Below are positions 7,522-14,791 of a stretch of DNA of 18,994 nucleotides, piece after piece. The notes under the pieces were generated by a model that saw only the letters and a program-made list of their open reading frames with translations, had not been told where the DNA came from and did not search any database. Numbering within the stretch: position 1 is the first letter of the stretch; the number at the start of each line of letters is the position of its first letter. Origin of the DNA: JBLHGN01 sp047616325 (GTDB taxonomy: Bacteria > Pseudomonadota > Gammaproteobacteria > Pseudomonadales > Cellvibrionaceae); NCBI GenBank assembly GCA_047616325.1, contig JBLHGN010000037.1, forward strand, positions 1 to 18,994, written 5' to 3'. A program made the translations under genes and the position numbers.

Positions 7522-7557
7522 TCTCGCACTTGAAATGTCGAGATAAACCAAGCATCT
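7522..7557 (+). promoter_or_regulatory. Sigma-32-type heat-shock promoter candidate for clpX
   Basis: TCTCGCACTTGAA at 7522-7534 matches the long sigma-32 -35 consensus TCTCNCCCTTGAA at all but one defined position. After it, CTTGAAA ends at 7535, and AAGCATCT at 7550-7557 lies 14 bases on, partly matching CCCCATNT. It is about 40 bases upstream of the clpX start, giving a short leader. The -35 is strong and the -10 is imperfect. Confidence 0.55.
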
Positions 7558-7597
7558 TTAGGTTTGGTTAGATAGGTAGACGAGTTGGAGAACGTTA

Positions 7598-8887
7598 ATG
7601 TCCGACCCCAAAGGCGGTAGCGAAGATAGCGGCAAATTGCTGTACTGTTCGTTTTGTGGAAAAAGTCAGCATGAAGTTAGAAAACTCATCGCTGGTCCCT
7701 CAGTGTTCATTTGTGATGAATGCGTGGATTTGTGTAATGACATTATTCGAGAAGAAATTCAAGAAAATACTACTGAGGGTAAGGGTGAGAAATTGCCTAC
7801 ACCTAAAGAAATATCAGGCACATTAGACGACTATGTCATTGGCCAGCCAAACGCTAAAAAGGTTCTTGCTGTTGCGGTGTATAACCATTACAAGCGTTTG
7901 CGTATGGGCGAGGCGAAGAAATCAAAAGATGATGTCGAGCTGGGTAAGAGTAATATTCTCCTGGTCGGGCCCACAGGTAGCGGCAAGACGCTACTTGCTG
8001 AAACGCTTGCACGTCTGCTAAATGTGCCGTTTACGGTGGCCGACGCTACCACGTTGACGGAAGCGGGTTATGTAGGTGAGGACGTTGAGAATATCATCCA
8101 GAAGTTACTTCAGAAATGTGACTACGATGTCGAAAAAGCTCAAAAGGGTATTGTTTATATTGATGAGATAGACAAAATTTCGCGTAAATCGGACAATCCG
8201 TCAATTACGCGAGATGTTTCCGGTGAGGGTGTACAGCAGGCGCTGTTGAAGTTGATTGAAGGCACTATTGCCTCGGTGCCTCCTCAGGGGGGGCGTAAGC
8301 ACCCTCAGCAAGAATTTTTGCAGGTTGACACATCCAATATATTGTTTATTTGCGGTGGTGCCTTTGCTGGACTTGAGAAGGTTATTCGGGAGCGATCTGA
8401 AAAGGGTGGCATTGGCTTTGGCGCAGAAGTGAAGAGTAAGGATACCAGCAAAAATGTTGGTGAAACCTTAAAAGATTTGGAGCCTGAAGATTTGGTGCGC
8501 TTTGGGTTAATTCCAGAATTTGTAGGGCGACTGCCTGTCATTGCAACGCTCGATGAGCTTGATAAGCCTGCATTGATCCAGATTCTGAAAGAGCCGAAGA
8601 ACTCGCTTCTGAAACAGTATAGTAAGCTCTTCGAGATGGAAGGTGTGGAGGTTGATTTCCGTGAAGACGCTTTAGCGTCTGTTGCTGAAAAGGCCATGTC
8701 CCGGAAAACGGGCGCTAGGGGCTTGCGTTCCATAATGGAAAATGTGCTTCTGGACACCATGTACAAGTTGCCATCCGAAGAAGATGTTGTAAAGGTGGTC
8801 GTGGACGCCGCAGTAATTAGAGGTGAGTCAGCGCCGCTTTTGGTCTATCAAAATATTGAAGCTAAAAAAGCCCTGCCGGAAGAATAG
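7598..8887 (+). CDS. clpX: ATP-dependent Clp protease ATP-binding subunit ClpX
   Basis: Hexameric AAA+ unfoldase that recognises tagged or damaged proteins and threads them into ClpP. The 429 residues compare with 424 in E. coli. The N-terminal zinc-binding domain has C17, C20, C39 and C42 (YCSFCGK and ICDECVDLC). Walker A is GPTGSGKT at 124-131 and Walker B is IVYIDEID at 185-192. The pore loops are visible as GYVG (157-160) and RKH (233-235). The ClpP-docking tripeptide is IGF at 272-274, and the sensor-2 arginine lies in GARGLR at 372-377. GGAG at 7587-7590 sits seven bases before the ATG. Every key motif is present, so the ClpXP pair is intact. Confidence 0.98.
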   Translation: MSDPKGGSEDSGKLLYCSFCGKSQHEVRKLIAGPSVFICDECVDLCNDIIREEIQENTTEGKGEKLPTPKEISGTLDDYVIGQPNAKKVLAVAVYNHYKRLRMGEAKKSKDDVELGKSNILLVGPTGSGKTLLAETLARLLNVPFTVADATTLTEAGYVGEDVENIIQKLLQKCDYDVEKAQKGIVYIDEIDKISRKSDNPSITRDVSGEGVQQALLKLIEGTIASVPPQGGRKHPQQEFLQVDTSNILFICGGAFAGLEKVIRERSEKGGIGFGAEVKSKDTSKNVGETLKDLEPEDLVRFGLIPEFVGRLPVIATLDELDKPALIQILKEPKNSLLKQYSKLFEMEGVEVDFREDALASVAEKAMSRKTGARGLRSIMENVLLDTMYKLPSEEDVVKVVVDAAVIRGESAPLLVYQNIEAKKALPEE

Positions 8888-9005
8888 TGTTTTTTATTGT
8901 CAGTAAGTAGGTCAAGCAATGGCTGCTGTTAGCTTGAACACAGCCAATGTTAAAAAGCTGTCATATTGGTGCTTTAGTGCTTCTGATCCATCTTAAAAAA
9001 CTACA

Positions 9006-9033
9006 AAAAAGGGGCATTTATCCGCCCCTTTTT
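9006..9033 (+). terminator. Rho-independent terminator of clpX, possibly bidirectional
   Basis: AAAAAGGGGC (9006-9015) pairs with GCCCCTTTTT (9024-9033) around an 8-base loop. A runs on one side and T on the other allow function in both directions. It lies about 120 bases after the clpX stop and isolates lon. Confidence 0.88.
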
Positions 9034-9042
9034 GCTATTGCG

Positions 9043-9071
9043 CTTGTTTTTTTGTGGTTTTACCCCCAACC
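9043..9071 (+). promoter_or_regulatory. Sigma-32-like promoter candidate for lon
   Basis: CTTGTTT at 9043-9049 and CCCCAACC at 9064-9071 are 14 bases apart; the -35 keeps the CTTG core and the -10 keeps CCCCA. The predicted start near 9078 coincides with the beginning of the 9-base repeats. lon is a classic heat-shock gene, which makes the weak match more credible. Confidence 0.4.
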
Positions 9072-9077
9072 TTAGTA

Positions 9078-9113
9078 ATCATGATTATCATGATTATCAT
9101 GATAATCAGAATT
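9078..9113. repeat. 9-bp tandem repeat with 16-bp palindrome before lon
   Basis: ATCATGATT occurs twice exactly (9078-9086, 9087-9095), then ATCATGATA (9096-9104) and a degenerate ATCAGAATT (9105-9113). Across the third junction, GATTATCATGATAATC (9092-9107) is a perfect palindrome. The block ends 20 bases before the lon start codon, so it could act as an operator or shape the leader RNA. Confidence 0.85.
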
Positions 9114-9133
9114 GATCTTATTTGAGGTACAGA

Positions 9134-11554
9134 ATGGATCTACTTGAAACGTCCGCTACAGAATCCCCGATTCCTTTATTGCCCCTAAGAGATGTGGTGG
9201 TTTATCCGCACATGGTAATTCCTCTGTTTGTGGGTCGTGCTAAGTCCATCGCTGCACTGGAGCAAGCAATGGCAGACGATAAGCAGGTGCTTCTTGTGGC
9301 GCAGAAGCATGCGTCAGTAGATGAGCCTAGTAAGGATGACTTATATGACTACGGCACCATTGCTGCCGTGCTGCAGCTTTTGAAACTTCCCGATGGCACT
9401 GTTAAAGTGTTGGTAGAGGGCCGTAGAAGAGCAAAAATCCAGAAAATAGATGAAGTCGGTGACTATTTTCAGGCTGATTATGATGCGGTGGCCATAGGTG
9501 AAAAGGAAAATGCCAAAGAGCTGGAAATTCTTACTCGCTCGCTATTAACTCGATTTGAACACTATGTAAATTTAAGCAAAAAAGTTCCTGCGGAAGTGAT
9601 GACTTCGTTGAGCGGCATTGATGAGCCTGGCAGATTGGCTGATACGGTTGCTGCTCACATGTCCTTAGTGTTGACTCAGAAGCAAGAAATACTAGAGATC
9701 GAGCTCGTTCAAAATAGACTTGAGCACCTCATTGGCCTTATGGATGCGGAAGCAGATTTGTACCAGGTTGAGAAGCGGATTCGCGGGCGAGTTAAAAAAC
9801 AAATGGAAAAAAGCCAGCGCGAATATTATCTAAATGAACAAATGAAAGCTATACAAAAGGAGTTGGGGGATATTGGTGAGGAGGCTGGTGAGGGCGACGA
9901 TCTAGAGCGAAAAATTGCTGAAGCAGGAATGACCAAAGAGGCAGAGGCAAAATCACTAGCTGAGCTAAACAAGCTTAAAATGATGTCTCCCATGTCTGCC
10001 GAAGCATCGGTTGTTCGGACCTATATTGATTGGATCGTTAATCTACCGTGGAAAAAGCGCAGTAAGGTTTTACACGATCTTGAGCGTGCAGAAGAAATAC
10101 TAGAGCAGGATCACTATGGTCTAGCCGAAGTAAAAGAAAGAATACTTGAATATTTGGCTGTTCAAAAACGCGTTAAAAAAGTAAAGGGTCCAATATTGTG
10201 CCTTGTCGGCCCTCCAGGTGTTGGTAAAACTTCATTGGGTGAATCTATAGCGCGGGCAACCAACCGAAAGTTTGTACGTATGGCCTTAGGTGGGGTGCGG
10301 GATGAAGCGGAAATTCGTGGTCATAGGCGCACATATATTGGCTCGATGCCAGGCAAACTCGTTCAAAAGATTTCAAAAGTCGGCGTTAAAAATCCACTGT
10401 TTTTGCTCGATGAAATTGATAAAATGGGCATGGATCATCGCGGTGATCCGGCCTCGGCACTTTTGGAGGTTTTAGACCCAGAACAAAATTCCACATTTAA
10501 TGATCATTATCTCGAGGTGGATTTCGATTTGTCTGACGTCATGTTTGTTTGCACTTCAAATTCCATGAATATTCCGGGCCCTTTGATCGATCGCATGGAA
10601 GTAATACGCATTCCGGGATACACGGAAGATGAAAAACTTAATATAGCCACTCGTTATTTAATCCCCAAGCAAATAAAAAACAATGGTTTAAGTGTAAAAG
10701 AAATATCCATCGAGGAAGCCGCTATTAAAGATGTTATTCGCTATTACACTCGGGAGGCTGGGGTACGTGGTCTAGATCGTGAAATCGCCAAATTGTGTCG
10801 CAAAGTAGTAACTAAGAACGTCAAAAGTAAAAACAAGCAAAATATTCTTATAAGCGTTAGCGACTTGGAAGACTATTTGGGTGTGAGAAAAGCGGATTAC
10901 GGCAAAGCAGAGCAGCACAATCAGGTGGGACAAGTAACAGGGCTGGCCTGGACCCAGGTAGGTGGCGAATTGCTCACTATTGAGGCCTCAGCCGTCAAAG
11001 GTAAGGGGCGCATGGTGAAAACTGGCTCCTTGGGTGATGTAATGCAAGAATCTATTCAGGCGGCAATGACAGTGGTACGTTCGCGTTCACAGTTTTTGGG
11101 TATTGCTCCTGACTTTCATGAGAAAAAAGATCTTCATATACATGTTCCGGAGGGGGCTACACCGAAAGATGGGCCTAGTGCTGGTATAGCCATGTGTACG
11201 GCTCTAGTTTCGGTTTACACGGGAATTCCCGTGCGAGCGGATGTGGCAATGACGGGTGAAATCACGCTCAGAGGTGAAGTCTTAAAGATAGGGGGCTTAA
11301 AAGAAAAGTTACTTGCTGCTCATAGGGGAGGTGTGAAAGTAGTCATTATTCCTAAGGATAATGAAGCTGACCTGCGTGAAATCCCCGAAAATATAAAAGT
11401 TGACTTGGTGATAAAGCCGGTAAAATGGATAGATCAGGTTTTGGAACTTGCCCTTCAGTATATGCCAACCCCCTTCAGCGATGAAGAATATGAGGCCTTA
11501 GAGGAAAAGGCGCAGGATGCAAGCAGTGATGACAATAGAATAAGTACCCACTAG
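9134..11554 (+). CDS. lon: ATP-dependent protease Lon
   Basis: Hexameric AAA+ serine protease that degrades misfolded and short-lived regulatory proteins in the cytoplasm. It has 806 residues with ATG 9134. The N-terminal substrate domain (about 10-205) begins IPLLPLRDVVVYPHMVIPLFVGR, followed by a coiled-coil linker (about 205-250, with EYYLNEQMKAIQKELG). Walker A is GPPGVGKT at 359-366 and Walker B is LFLLDEID at 422-429. The proteolytic dyad is S682 (KDGPSAGIA) and K725 (GGLKEKLLAAHRGG), matching S679 and K722 of E. coli. GAGGT at 9124-9128 lies five bases before this ATG; the in-frame TTG at 9122 would disrupt it. The acidic C-terminal tail (FSDEEYEALEEKAQDASSDD) is ordinary for this group. 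The gene is alone between two terminators. Confidence 0.98.
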   Translation: MDLLETSATESPIPLLPLRDVVVYPHMVIPLFVGRAKSIAALEQAMADDKQVLLVAQKHASVDEPSKDDLYDYGTIAAVLQLLKLPDGTVKVLVEGRRRAKIQKIDEVGDYFQADYDAVAIGEKENAKELEILTRSLLTRFEHYVNLSKKVPAEVMTSLSGIDEPGRLADTVAAHMSLVLTQKQEILEIELVQNRLEHLIGLMDAEADLYQVEKRIRGRVKKQMEKSQREYYLNEQMKAIQKELGDIGEEAGEGDDLERKIAEAGMTKEAEAKSLAELNKLKMMSPMSAEASVVRTYIDWIVNLPWKKRSKVLHDLERAEEILEQDHYGLAEVKERILEYLAVQKRVKKVKGPILCLVGPPGVGKTSLGESIARATNRKFVRMALGGVRDEAEIRGHRRTYIGSMPGKLVQKISKVGVKNPLFLLDEIDKMGMDHRGDPASALLEVLDPEQNSTFNDHYLEVDFDLSDVMFVCTSNSMNIPGPLIDRMEVIRIPGYTEDEKLNIATRYLIPKQIKNNGLSVKEISIEEAAIKDVIRYYTREAGVRGLDREIAKLCRKVVTKNVKSKNKQNILISVSDLEDYLGVRKADYGKAEQHNQVGQVTGLAWTQVGGELLTIEASAVKGKGRMVKTGSLGDVMQESIQAAMTVVRSRSQFLGIAPDFHEKKDLHIHVPEGATPKDGPSAGIAMCTALVSVYTGIPVRADVAMTGEITLRGEVLKIGGLKEKLLAAHRGGVKVVIIPKDNEADLREIPENIKVDLVIKPVKWIDQVLELALQYMPTPFSDEEYEALEEKAQDASSDDNRISTH

Positions 11555-11573
11555 TATTTCAATGTTGTGGGTG

Positions 11574-11608
11574 AAAACCGAGCAAAATTGTGCATTTGTT
11601 CGGTTTTT
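11574..11608 (+). terminator. Rho-independent terminator of lon
   Basis: A 13-pair stem with one G-U pair: AAAACCGAGCAAA (11574-11586) with TTTGTTCGGTTTT (11595-11607), loop of 8. T bases 11604-11608 form the tail. A smaller inverted pair, ACCCAC (11546-11551) with GTGGGT (11567-11572), lies just before it and overlaps the lon stop. Confidence 0.85.
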
Positions 11609-11641
11609 CAAAGAAACAATGGAGAATAATCTATTTCATTC

Positions 11642-11670
11642 TTGACCGCCGTAGAGGCAGTTGGTAATAA
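11642..11670 (+). promoter_or_regulatory. Orphan promoter candidate in the lon-hupB gap
   Basis: TTGACC (11642-11647), a 17-base spacer, then TAATAA (11665-11670) preceded by TGG, an extended -10 motif. Transcription would start near 11677. No open frame follows, so it would serve an untranslated RNA or a long hupB leader. Confidence 0.4.
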
Positions 11671-11676
11671 GTCGCA

Positions 11677-11750
11677 ATCTCGCTCCGCAATTTAATACTA
11701 GTGCATGGGTGGGGCGGGCAGCGTACTAATACCGGAATGAGTGCTTTTTT
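11677..11750 (+). ncRNA. Low-confidence small RNA candidate between lon and hupB
   Basis: Would run from the start predicted by the 11642-11670 promoter to the T6 run at 11745-11750. CGCTCC (11681-11686) can pair with GGGGCG (11711-11716) with one G-U. GTACT (11723-11727) can pair with AGTGC (11740-11744) just before the T run. The terminal stem is short, so this is weak. The transcript could instead continue to 11827 or into hupB. Confidence 0.2.
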
Positions 11751-11836
11751 GGTTGGGGGGCGCAGTAGTAAAAACGTGAGGTAAGCTGTGGGTTAAGCGT
11801 CTAGCCGCAGCCCAAACACGATTTTTTCCATGGCCT

Positions 11837-11878
11837 TTGATTGTAAAGTGCCTACCTTTACATAAATACCTATATAAT
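11837..11878 (+). promoter_or_regulatory. hupB promoter region
   Basis: A perfect TATAAT lies at 11873-11878 but lacks a good -35 at the right distance. An alternative is TTGATT (11837-11842) with CATAAA (11861-11866), 18 bases apart. One or both could drive hupB with a leader of roughly 130-145 nt. Confidence 0.4.
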
Positions 11879-11960
11879 ACCCACTGTTATAGTGTCTTCA
11901 GATAAGGCGTCTATAGATATTTATGCGGTGGTATCGTATTTTTCGGTACTTAATCTATTA

Positions 11961-11977
11961 GAAATTGGTACAATTTC
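11961..11977. promoter_or_regulatory. 17-bp dyad in the hupB leader
   Basis: GAAATTG (11961-11967) and CAATTTC (11971-11977) are perfect inverted 7-mers around GTA, about 40 bases before the hupB start codon. It could be an operator, or a small hairpin in the leader RNA. I recognise no regulator for it. Confidence 0.55.
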
Positions 11978-12016
11978 AAAACACGATGTTACATTCGAAT
12001 AAAAAAGGGGTTAATG

Positions 12017-12289
12017 GTGAATAAATCAGAATTGGTCGAAGCAATAGCAAGCTCAGCAGATATTTCCAAAGCGGCAGCTGGCCGTGCACTGGACGCTATC
12101 ACGGATTCAATAACGTCTGCACTTAAAGAAGGTGATCAGGTGGCCTTAGTGGGCTTTGGAACATTCTTGGTTAAAGAGCGAGCTGCAAGAACTGGTCGTA
12201 ACCCTCAAACTGGTGCACCTATCCAAATCGCTGCTGCAAAAATACCTAGCTTTAAAGCGGGTAAAGCGCTAAAAGACGCAGTAAATTAA
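12017..12289 (+). CDS. hupB: DNA-binding protein HU-beta
   Basis: Small histone-like protein that binds and bends DNA as a dimer in the nucleoid. The product is 90 residues from GTG 12017 (MNKSELVEAIASSADISKAAAGRALDAI), exactly the usual HU-beta length and N-terminus. The DNA-binding arm signature VGFGTFLVKERAARTGRNPQTG lies at about 46-67, and the end FKAGKALKDAVN is canonical. An ATG at 12014 is in frame and would add one residue. AAAAGGGG ends at 12010, six bases before the GTG but only three before the ATG, so I prefer the GTG. It lies between lon and ppiD as in many gammaproteobacteria but is transcribed separately. I see no strong terminator directly after it. Confidence 0.96.
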   Translation: MNKSELVEAIASSADISKAAAGRALDAITDSITSALKEGDQVALVGFGTFLVKERAARTGRNPQTGAPIQIAAAKIPSFKAGKALKDAVN

Positions 12290-12565
12290 TATTTGTAGTT
12301 TTATCGCTGTTTTTGTCGGCATGAATAGTTAATTGGTTCATTCACAAGGTTGTATTGGTTTCATTTAGCTTGCTCTGTCATAAAAATAAACAGTACATTC
12401 TTGGGGTTTACGAATGGTCAAAAAACGACTAATCAGTTTTTCCTTTAAAAGAACTGGCTGATTATATTGGGCTAAATATATAGCGGATGTTACTTTGTTT
12501 TTAAATTTTAATTGTGTTTGTAGCGTTATCTGCTTGCTAAATTGTTTTTAATACGAGTATTGGCA

Positions 12566-12595
12566 TTGACTCCAAATATTAATAATAATTGTAAT
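12566..12595 (+). promoter_or_regulatory. Strong sigma-70 promoter candidate for the hupB-ppiD small RNA
   Basis: TTGACT (12566-12571) matches five of six -35 positions. TGTAAT (12590-12595) matches five of six -10 positions, with an 18-base spacer. The DNA around and upstream is very AT-rich. Transcription would start near 12602. Confidence 0.6.
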
Positions 12596-12601
12596 ACTCT
12601 G

Positions 12602-12692
12602 TATGGCAATGCATGGATTCTTGGTGAACGCGTGACAATATGCGTAAGCACTGTGAATCCGAAAAAGGCGCATTTGCATGCGCCTTTTTTTT
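12602..12692 (+). ncRNA. Candidate small structured RNA between hupB and ppiD
   Basis: A likely transcript of about 90 nt, bounded by the promoter at 12566-12595 and a strong terminator. Its body folds as one long interrupted hairpin: GGATTC (12615-12620) with GAATCC (12655-12660), then GTG (12624-12626) with CAC (12649-12651), then ACGCG (12628-12632) with TGCGT (12641-12645, one G-U), closed by the loop TGACAATA. The terminator hairpin follows at once. A 10-codon frame inside it (12603-12635) has no ribosome binding site. I recognise no known RNA family. Alternatives are a hupB 3' end or a ppiD attenuator. Confidence 0.5.
12662..12692 (+). terminator. Strong Rho-independent terminator between hupB and ppiD
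   Basis: AAAAAGGCGCAT (12662-12673) pairs perfectly with ATGCGCCTTTTT (12678-12689) around the loop TTGC; the T run continues to 12692. It is 370 bases after hupB, so it more likely ends the small RNA candidate than hupB itself. Confidence 0.9.
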
Positions 12693-12796
12693 ATAACTGA
12701 TATGTTTAAATTCTTTTAATTTGCTTGCTGGGTTACGTACCGCTTTTTGCGGCGCTTTTTACTTTCAGTGGCGAATTAAATCATTAGGGTGAAAAT

Positions 12797-14671
12797 ATGC
12801 TTCAAAATGTCCGTGATAGTATGAAAGGCACCTTAGTTGCTGCAATCATATTTTTGTTTTTCGTGGTGCCTCTTGTTCTTACAGGCGTGGGTGACGGGTC
12901 TTTTCTAGGCAGTGCAGCCGGAACCGATGCGGCTCGAGTGGATGGTAAAGTAATCTCAAAACAAGAGCTGCTTAGAACGGTAAATAATCGTAAAAACCAA
13001 CTTTTAAAGCAAGAGGGTGTGGATGCCACATCTGATATGTTGAAAGAGGAGAACTTGATCGGGCCGGTTTTGCAGAGTCTAACGGAGAGGGCAGCTTTGC
13101 AGGTTTCATCTGAGAAAGGCGGCATGGCTATTGCTGATTCCCTGATTGAAAAAGAAATATCGCAGATGGATGGCTTTAAAGTTGACGGTAAATTTGATGT
13201 GCAAAATTATAGACGTATTCTTTCTCAAGCAGGTTATACGCCTGCAACTTTCAAGAGTGCACTTCGAAGCGACTTTTTGTCGAAAATGCATGCCCGGGGA
13301 ATAGCTCAATCCACATTTACTACAAGCGCCGAGGCCGATGTTTTGGCTGCCCTTATTCAGCAAAAAAGATCATTTTTTACCATAGAAATACCCACTGACC
13401 CGATTAAGGCGAGTGTGGTAGTCGAAGAGATGGAGATTGATGCCTACTATGCTGAAAATAGCGATATGTTTCGGGAAGCCGAAAAAATAAGCGTACAGTA
13501 CGTTGATTTGTCGGTCGACGGTCTTGCCAAGATTATCGATATTTCACCCGCCGATGTAGAAGCTCAGTATCAGCTGGAAGTTGAAAGCTTCGCGGGCGAT
13601 GCTCAATACGAAATTGCCCATTTGTTGATAGAGAGTGGAGATGATTCGACTGAAATAGCAACGGTGGTCTCCGATAAAATACAAGGCGGCGATAATTTTG
13701 CTGAGCTTGTTAAGGCATATTCAGAGGATAGTGGTTCAAAGGAAAACGGTGGAATCTTGGGAGTAATGACTCCGGGGATTTTCCCCAAAGCTTTTGAAGA
13801 TGCAGTTTATTCGCTTGAGCAGGATGAGGTTTCGGGGCCAATAGAAACCGATGCAGGTATTCATTTTGTTAAAGTTCTGTCAAAAACAGTGAAAGCGGTT
13901 CCTTCGTTGGAAGCTCGAAAGGCAGAGATACTAAGTCTTCTTCAGAGGGGAGAGGCTGAGCAGAAGTTTGTCGAATATGCCGAGCGCCTAAGCGAGATGA
14001 CTTTTAGTTCTCCCGATTTGTCCGAAGCAGCCGCTGAGCTCGGCTTGAAAGTTAAAACAAGCACGAGCTTTAGTCGTGATGAGGGTAGTGGTATTGCAAA
14101 TAATGAAAAAGTTAGGGAACTTGCCTTTAGCTCAGAGGTGTTAGGTCAAGGTTATAATAGTCGTGTGCTGGAAATTTCGGATACTCAGGCATTTGTTTTA
14201 CGGAAAGCAACGCACGCTCCAGAGCGTGTAAAAAGTCTTGTTGAAGTGAGAGAGTCTGTTGTAGATACGCTAACGGCATTAAAGTTAGAGCAAAAGCTCG
14301 TCGAAGTGACTTCTGCTTTAATTGCTAAATTAAAAGCAGGGGATTCAGCTAAAGTAATAGCGGATATTTCGGCTTATACTTATGCAGCCTTTGATAAAGT
14401 AAAACGCGCTTCGGCAGGAGCTGACTTTCAAGTTACAAGTAAAGTGTTTTCAATGGATTTATCGCAAGGTGCTGCTTTTGAACCAGTCACTGGGCGTGGT
14501 GGTAGTCACTATGTGGTGGGTTTAACTGAAGTAATCGCTGGTCTGAAAAGTGATATGACCGAAATGCAAATGCAGAGTTTGCTTGCTCAGTTAAAAGCAC
14601 AAAGCGCTGAGTTCGAAATTGCTTCTTACGAAAAGCAGGTGATAGATAACGCCAAAATTAAAATTTATTAA
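12797..14671 (+). CDS. ppiD: Periplasmic folding chaperone PpiD (parvulin-type, SurA_N-like)
   Basis: Inner-membrane-anchored chaperone whose large periplasmic part helps proteins leaving the Sec translocon. The 624 residues match the family (about 620-630). A short basic cytoplasmic tail, MLQNVRDSMKG, precedes one membrane segment at about 11-31 (TLVAAIIFLFFVVPLVLTG). The N-terminal chaperone region, SurA_N-like, covers about 40-200. The parvulin domain spans about 268-363, from QYEIAHLLIESGD through FAELVKAYSEDSGSKENGGILG to GPIETDAGIHFVKVL. In characterised PpiD proteins the isomerase activity is weak and the chaperone role dominates. AGGGTGA (12786-12792) precedes the ATG. Placement after hupB is conserved in gammaproteobacteria. 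Confidence 0.95.
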   Translation: MLQNVRDSMKGTLVAAIIFLFFVVPLVLTGVGDGSFLGSAAGTDAARVDGKVISKQELLRTVNNRKNQLLKQEGVDATSDMLKEENLIGPVLQSLTERAALQVSSEKGGMAIADSLIEKEISQMDGFKVDGKFDVQNYRRILSQAGYTPATFKSALRSDFLSKMHARGIAQSTFTTSAEADVLAALIQQKRSFFTIEIPTDPIKASVVVEEMEIDAYYAENSDMFREAEKISVQYVDLSVDGLAKIIDISPADVEAQYQLEVESFAGDAQYEIAHLLIESGDDSTEIATVVSDKIQGGDNFAELVKAYSEDSGSKENGGILGVMTPGIFPKAFEDAVYSLEQDEVSGPIETDAGIHFVKVLSKTVKAVPSLEARKAEILSLLQRGEAEQKFVEYAERLSEMTFSSPDLSEAAAELGLKVKTSTSFSRDEGSGIANNEKVRELAFSSEVLGQGYNSRVLEISDTQAFVLRKATHAPERVKSLVEVRESVVDTLTALKLEQKLVEVTSALIAKLKAGDSAKVIADISAYTYAAFDKVKRASAGADFQVTSKVFSMDLSQGAAFEPVTGRGGSHYVVGLTEVIAGLKSDMTEMQMQSLLAQLKAQSAEFEIASYEKQVIDNAKIKIY

Positions 14672-14791
14672 CACTCTTAAAGCTGGGCCGAAGATTTGCG
14701 GTCTAGTTTCTACTGCAACATCTAAGCAAGGGGAAAGTGGCCACCCGATAGCTCGGACGCATAATTTACAGTACGTTTGTTTATGTTTTAG

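Larger units (their letters stand above)
11609..12016. other. lon-hupB intergenic region
   Basis: About 400 bases without a protein gene. The left half (about 11640-11830) is visibly richer in GC and starts with a good promoter-like pair (11642-11670). It carries a short hairpin with six T at 11745-11750, and a second T run at 11822-11827 after another imperfect hairpin. The right half is AT-rich and holds the likely hupB promoter and a dyad at 11961-11977. Confidence 0.5.
12290..12796. other. hupB-ppiD intergenic region
   Basis: About 507 bases. The first 270 are AT-rich and non-coding, with an imperfect inverted repeat at 12430-12464 (TAATCAG with CTGATTA; alternative inner pairing CAGTT with AACTG). 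The second part holds a promoter, a structured RNA candidate and a terminator (12566-12692). After these comes a small CCGC-TTTTT-GCGG hairpin (12740-12752) in the ppiD leader. Confidence 0.6.

Noticed and set aside
7546..7569. AACCAA/TTGGTT inverted pair before clpX
   Set aside because: Six-pair arms with a 12-base loop in AT-rich DNA are expected by chance and overlap the promoter candidate.
9078..9113. CRISPR-like array
   Set aside because: Units are 9 bases with no spacers, so this is a simple tandem repeat.
12603..12635. Ten-codon frame at the 5' end of the small RNA candidate, resembling an attenuator leader peptide
   Set aside because: It would begin one or two bases from the predicted transcript start with no ribosome binding site, and it contains no run of regulatory codons.
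12740..12760. CCGC-TTTTT-GCGG hairpin with T5 as a second terminator before ppiD
   Set aside because: A four-pair stem is too weak to call a terminator, and it would block ppiD unless regulated; no alternative pairing was evident.
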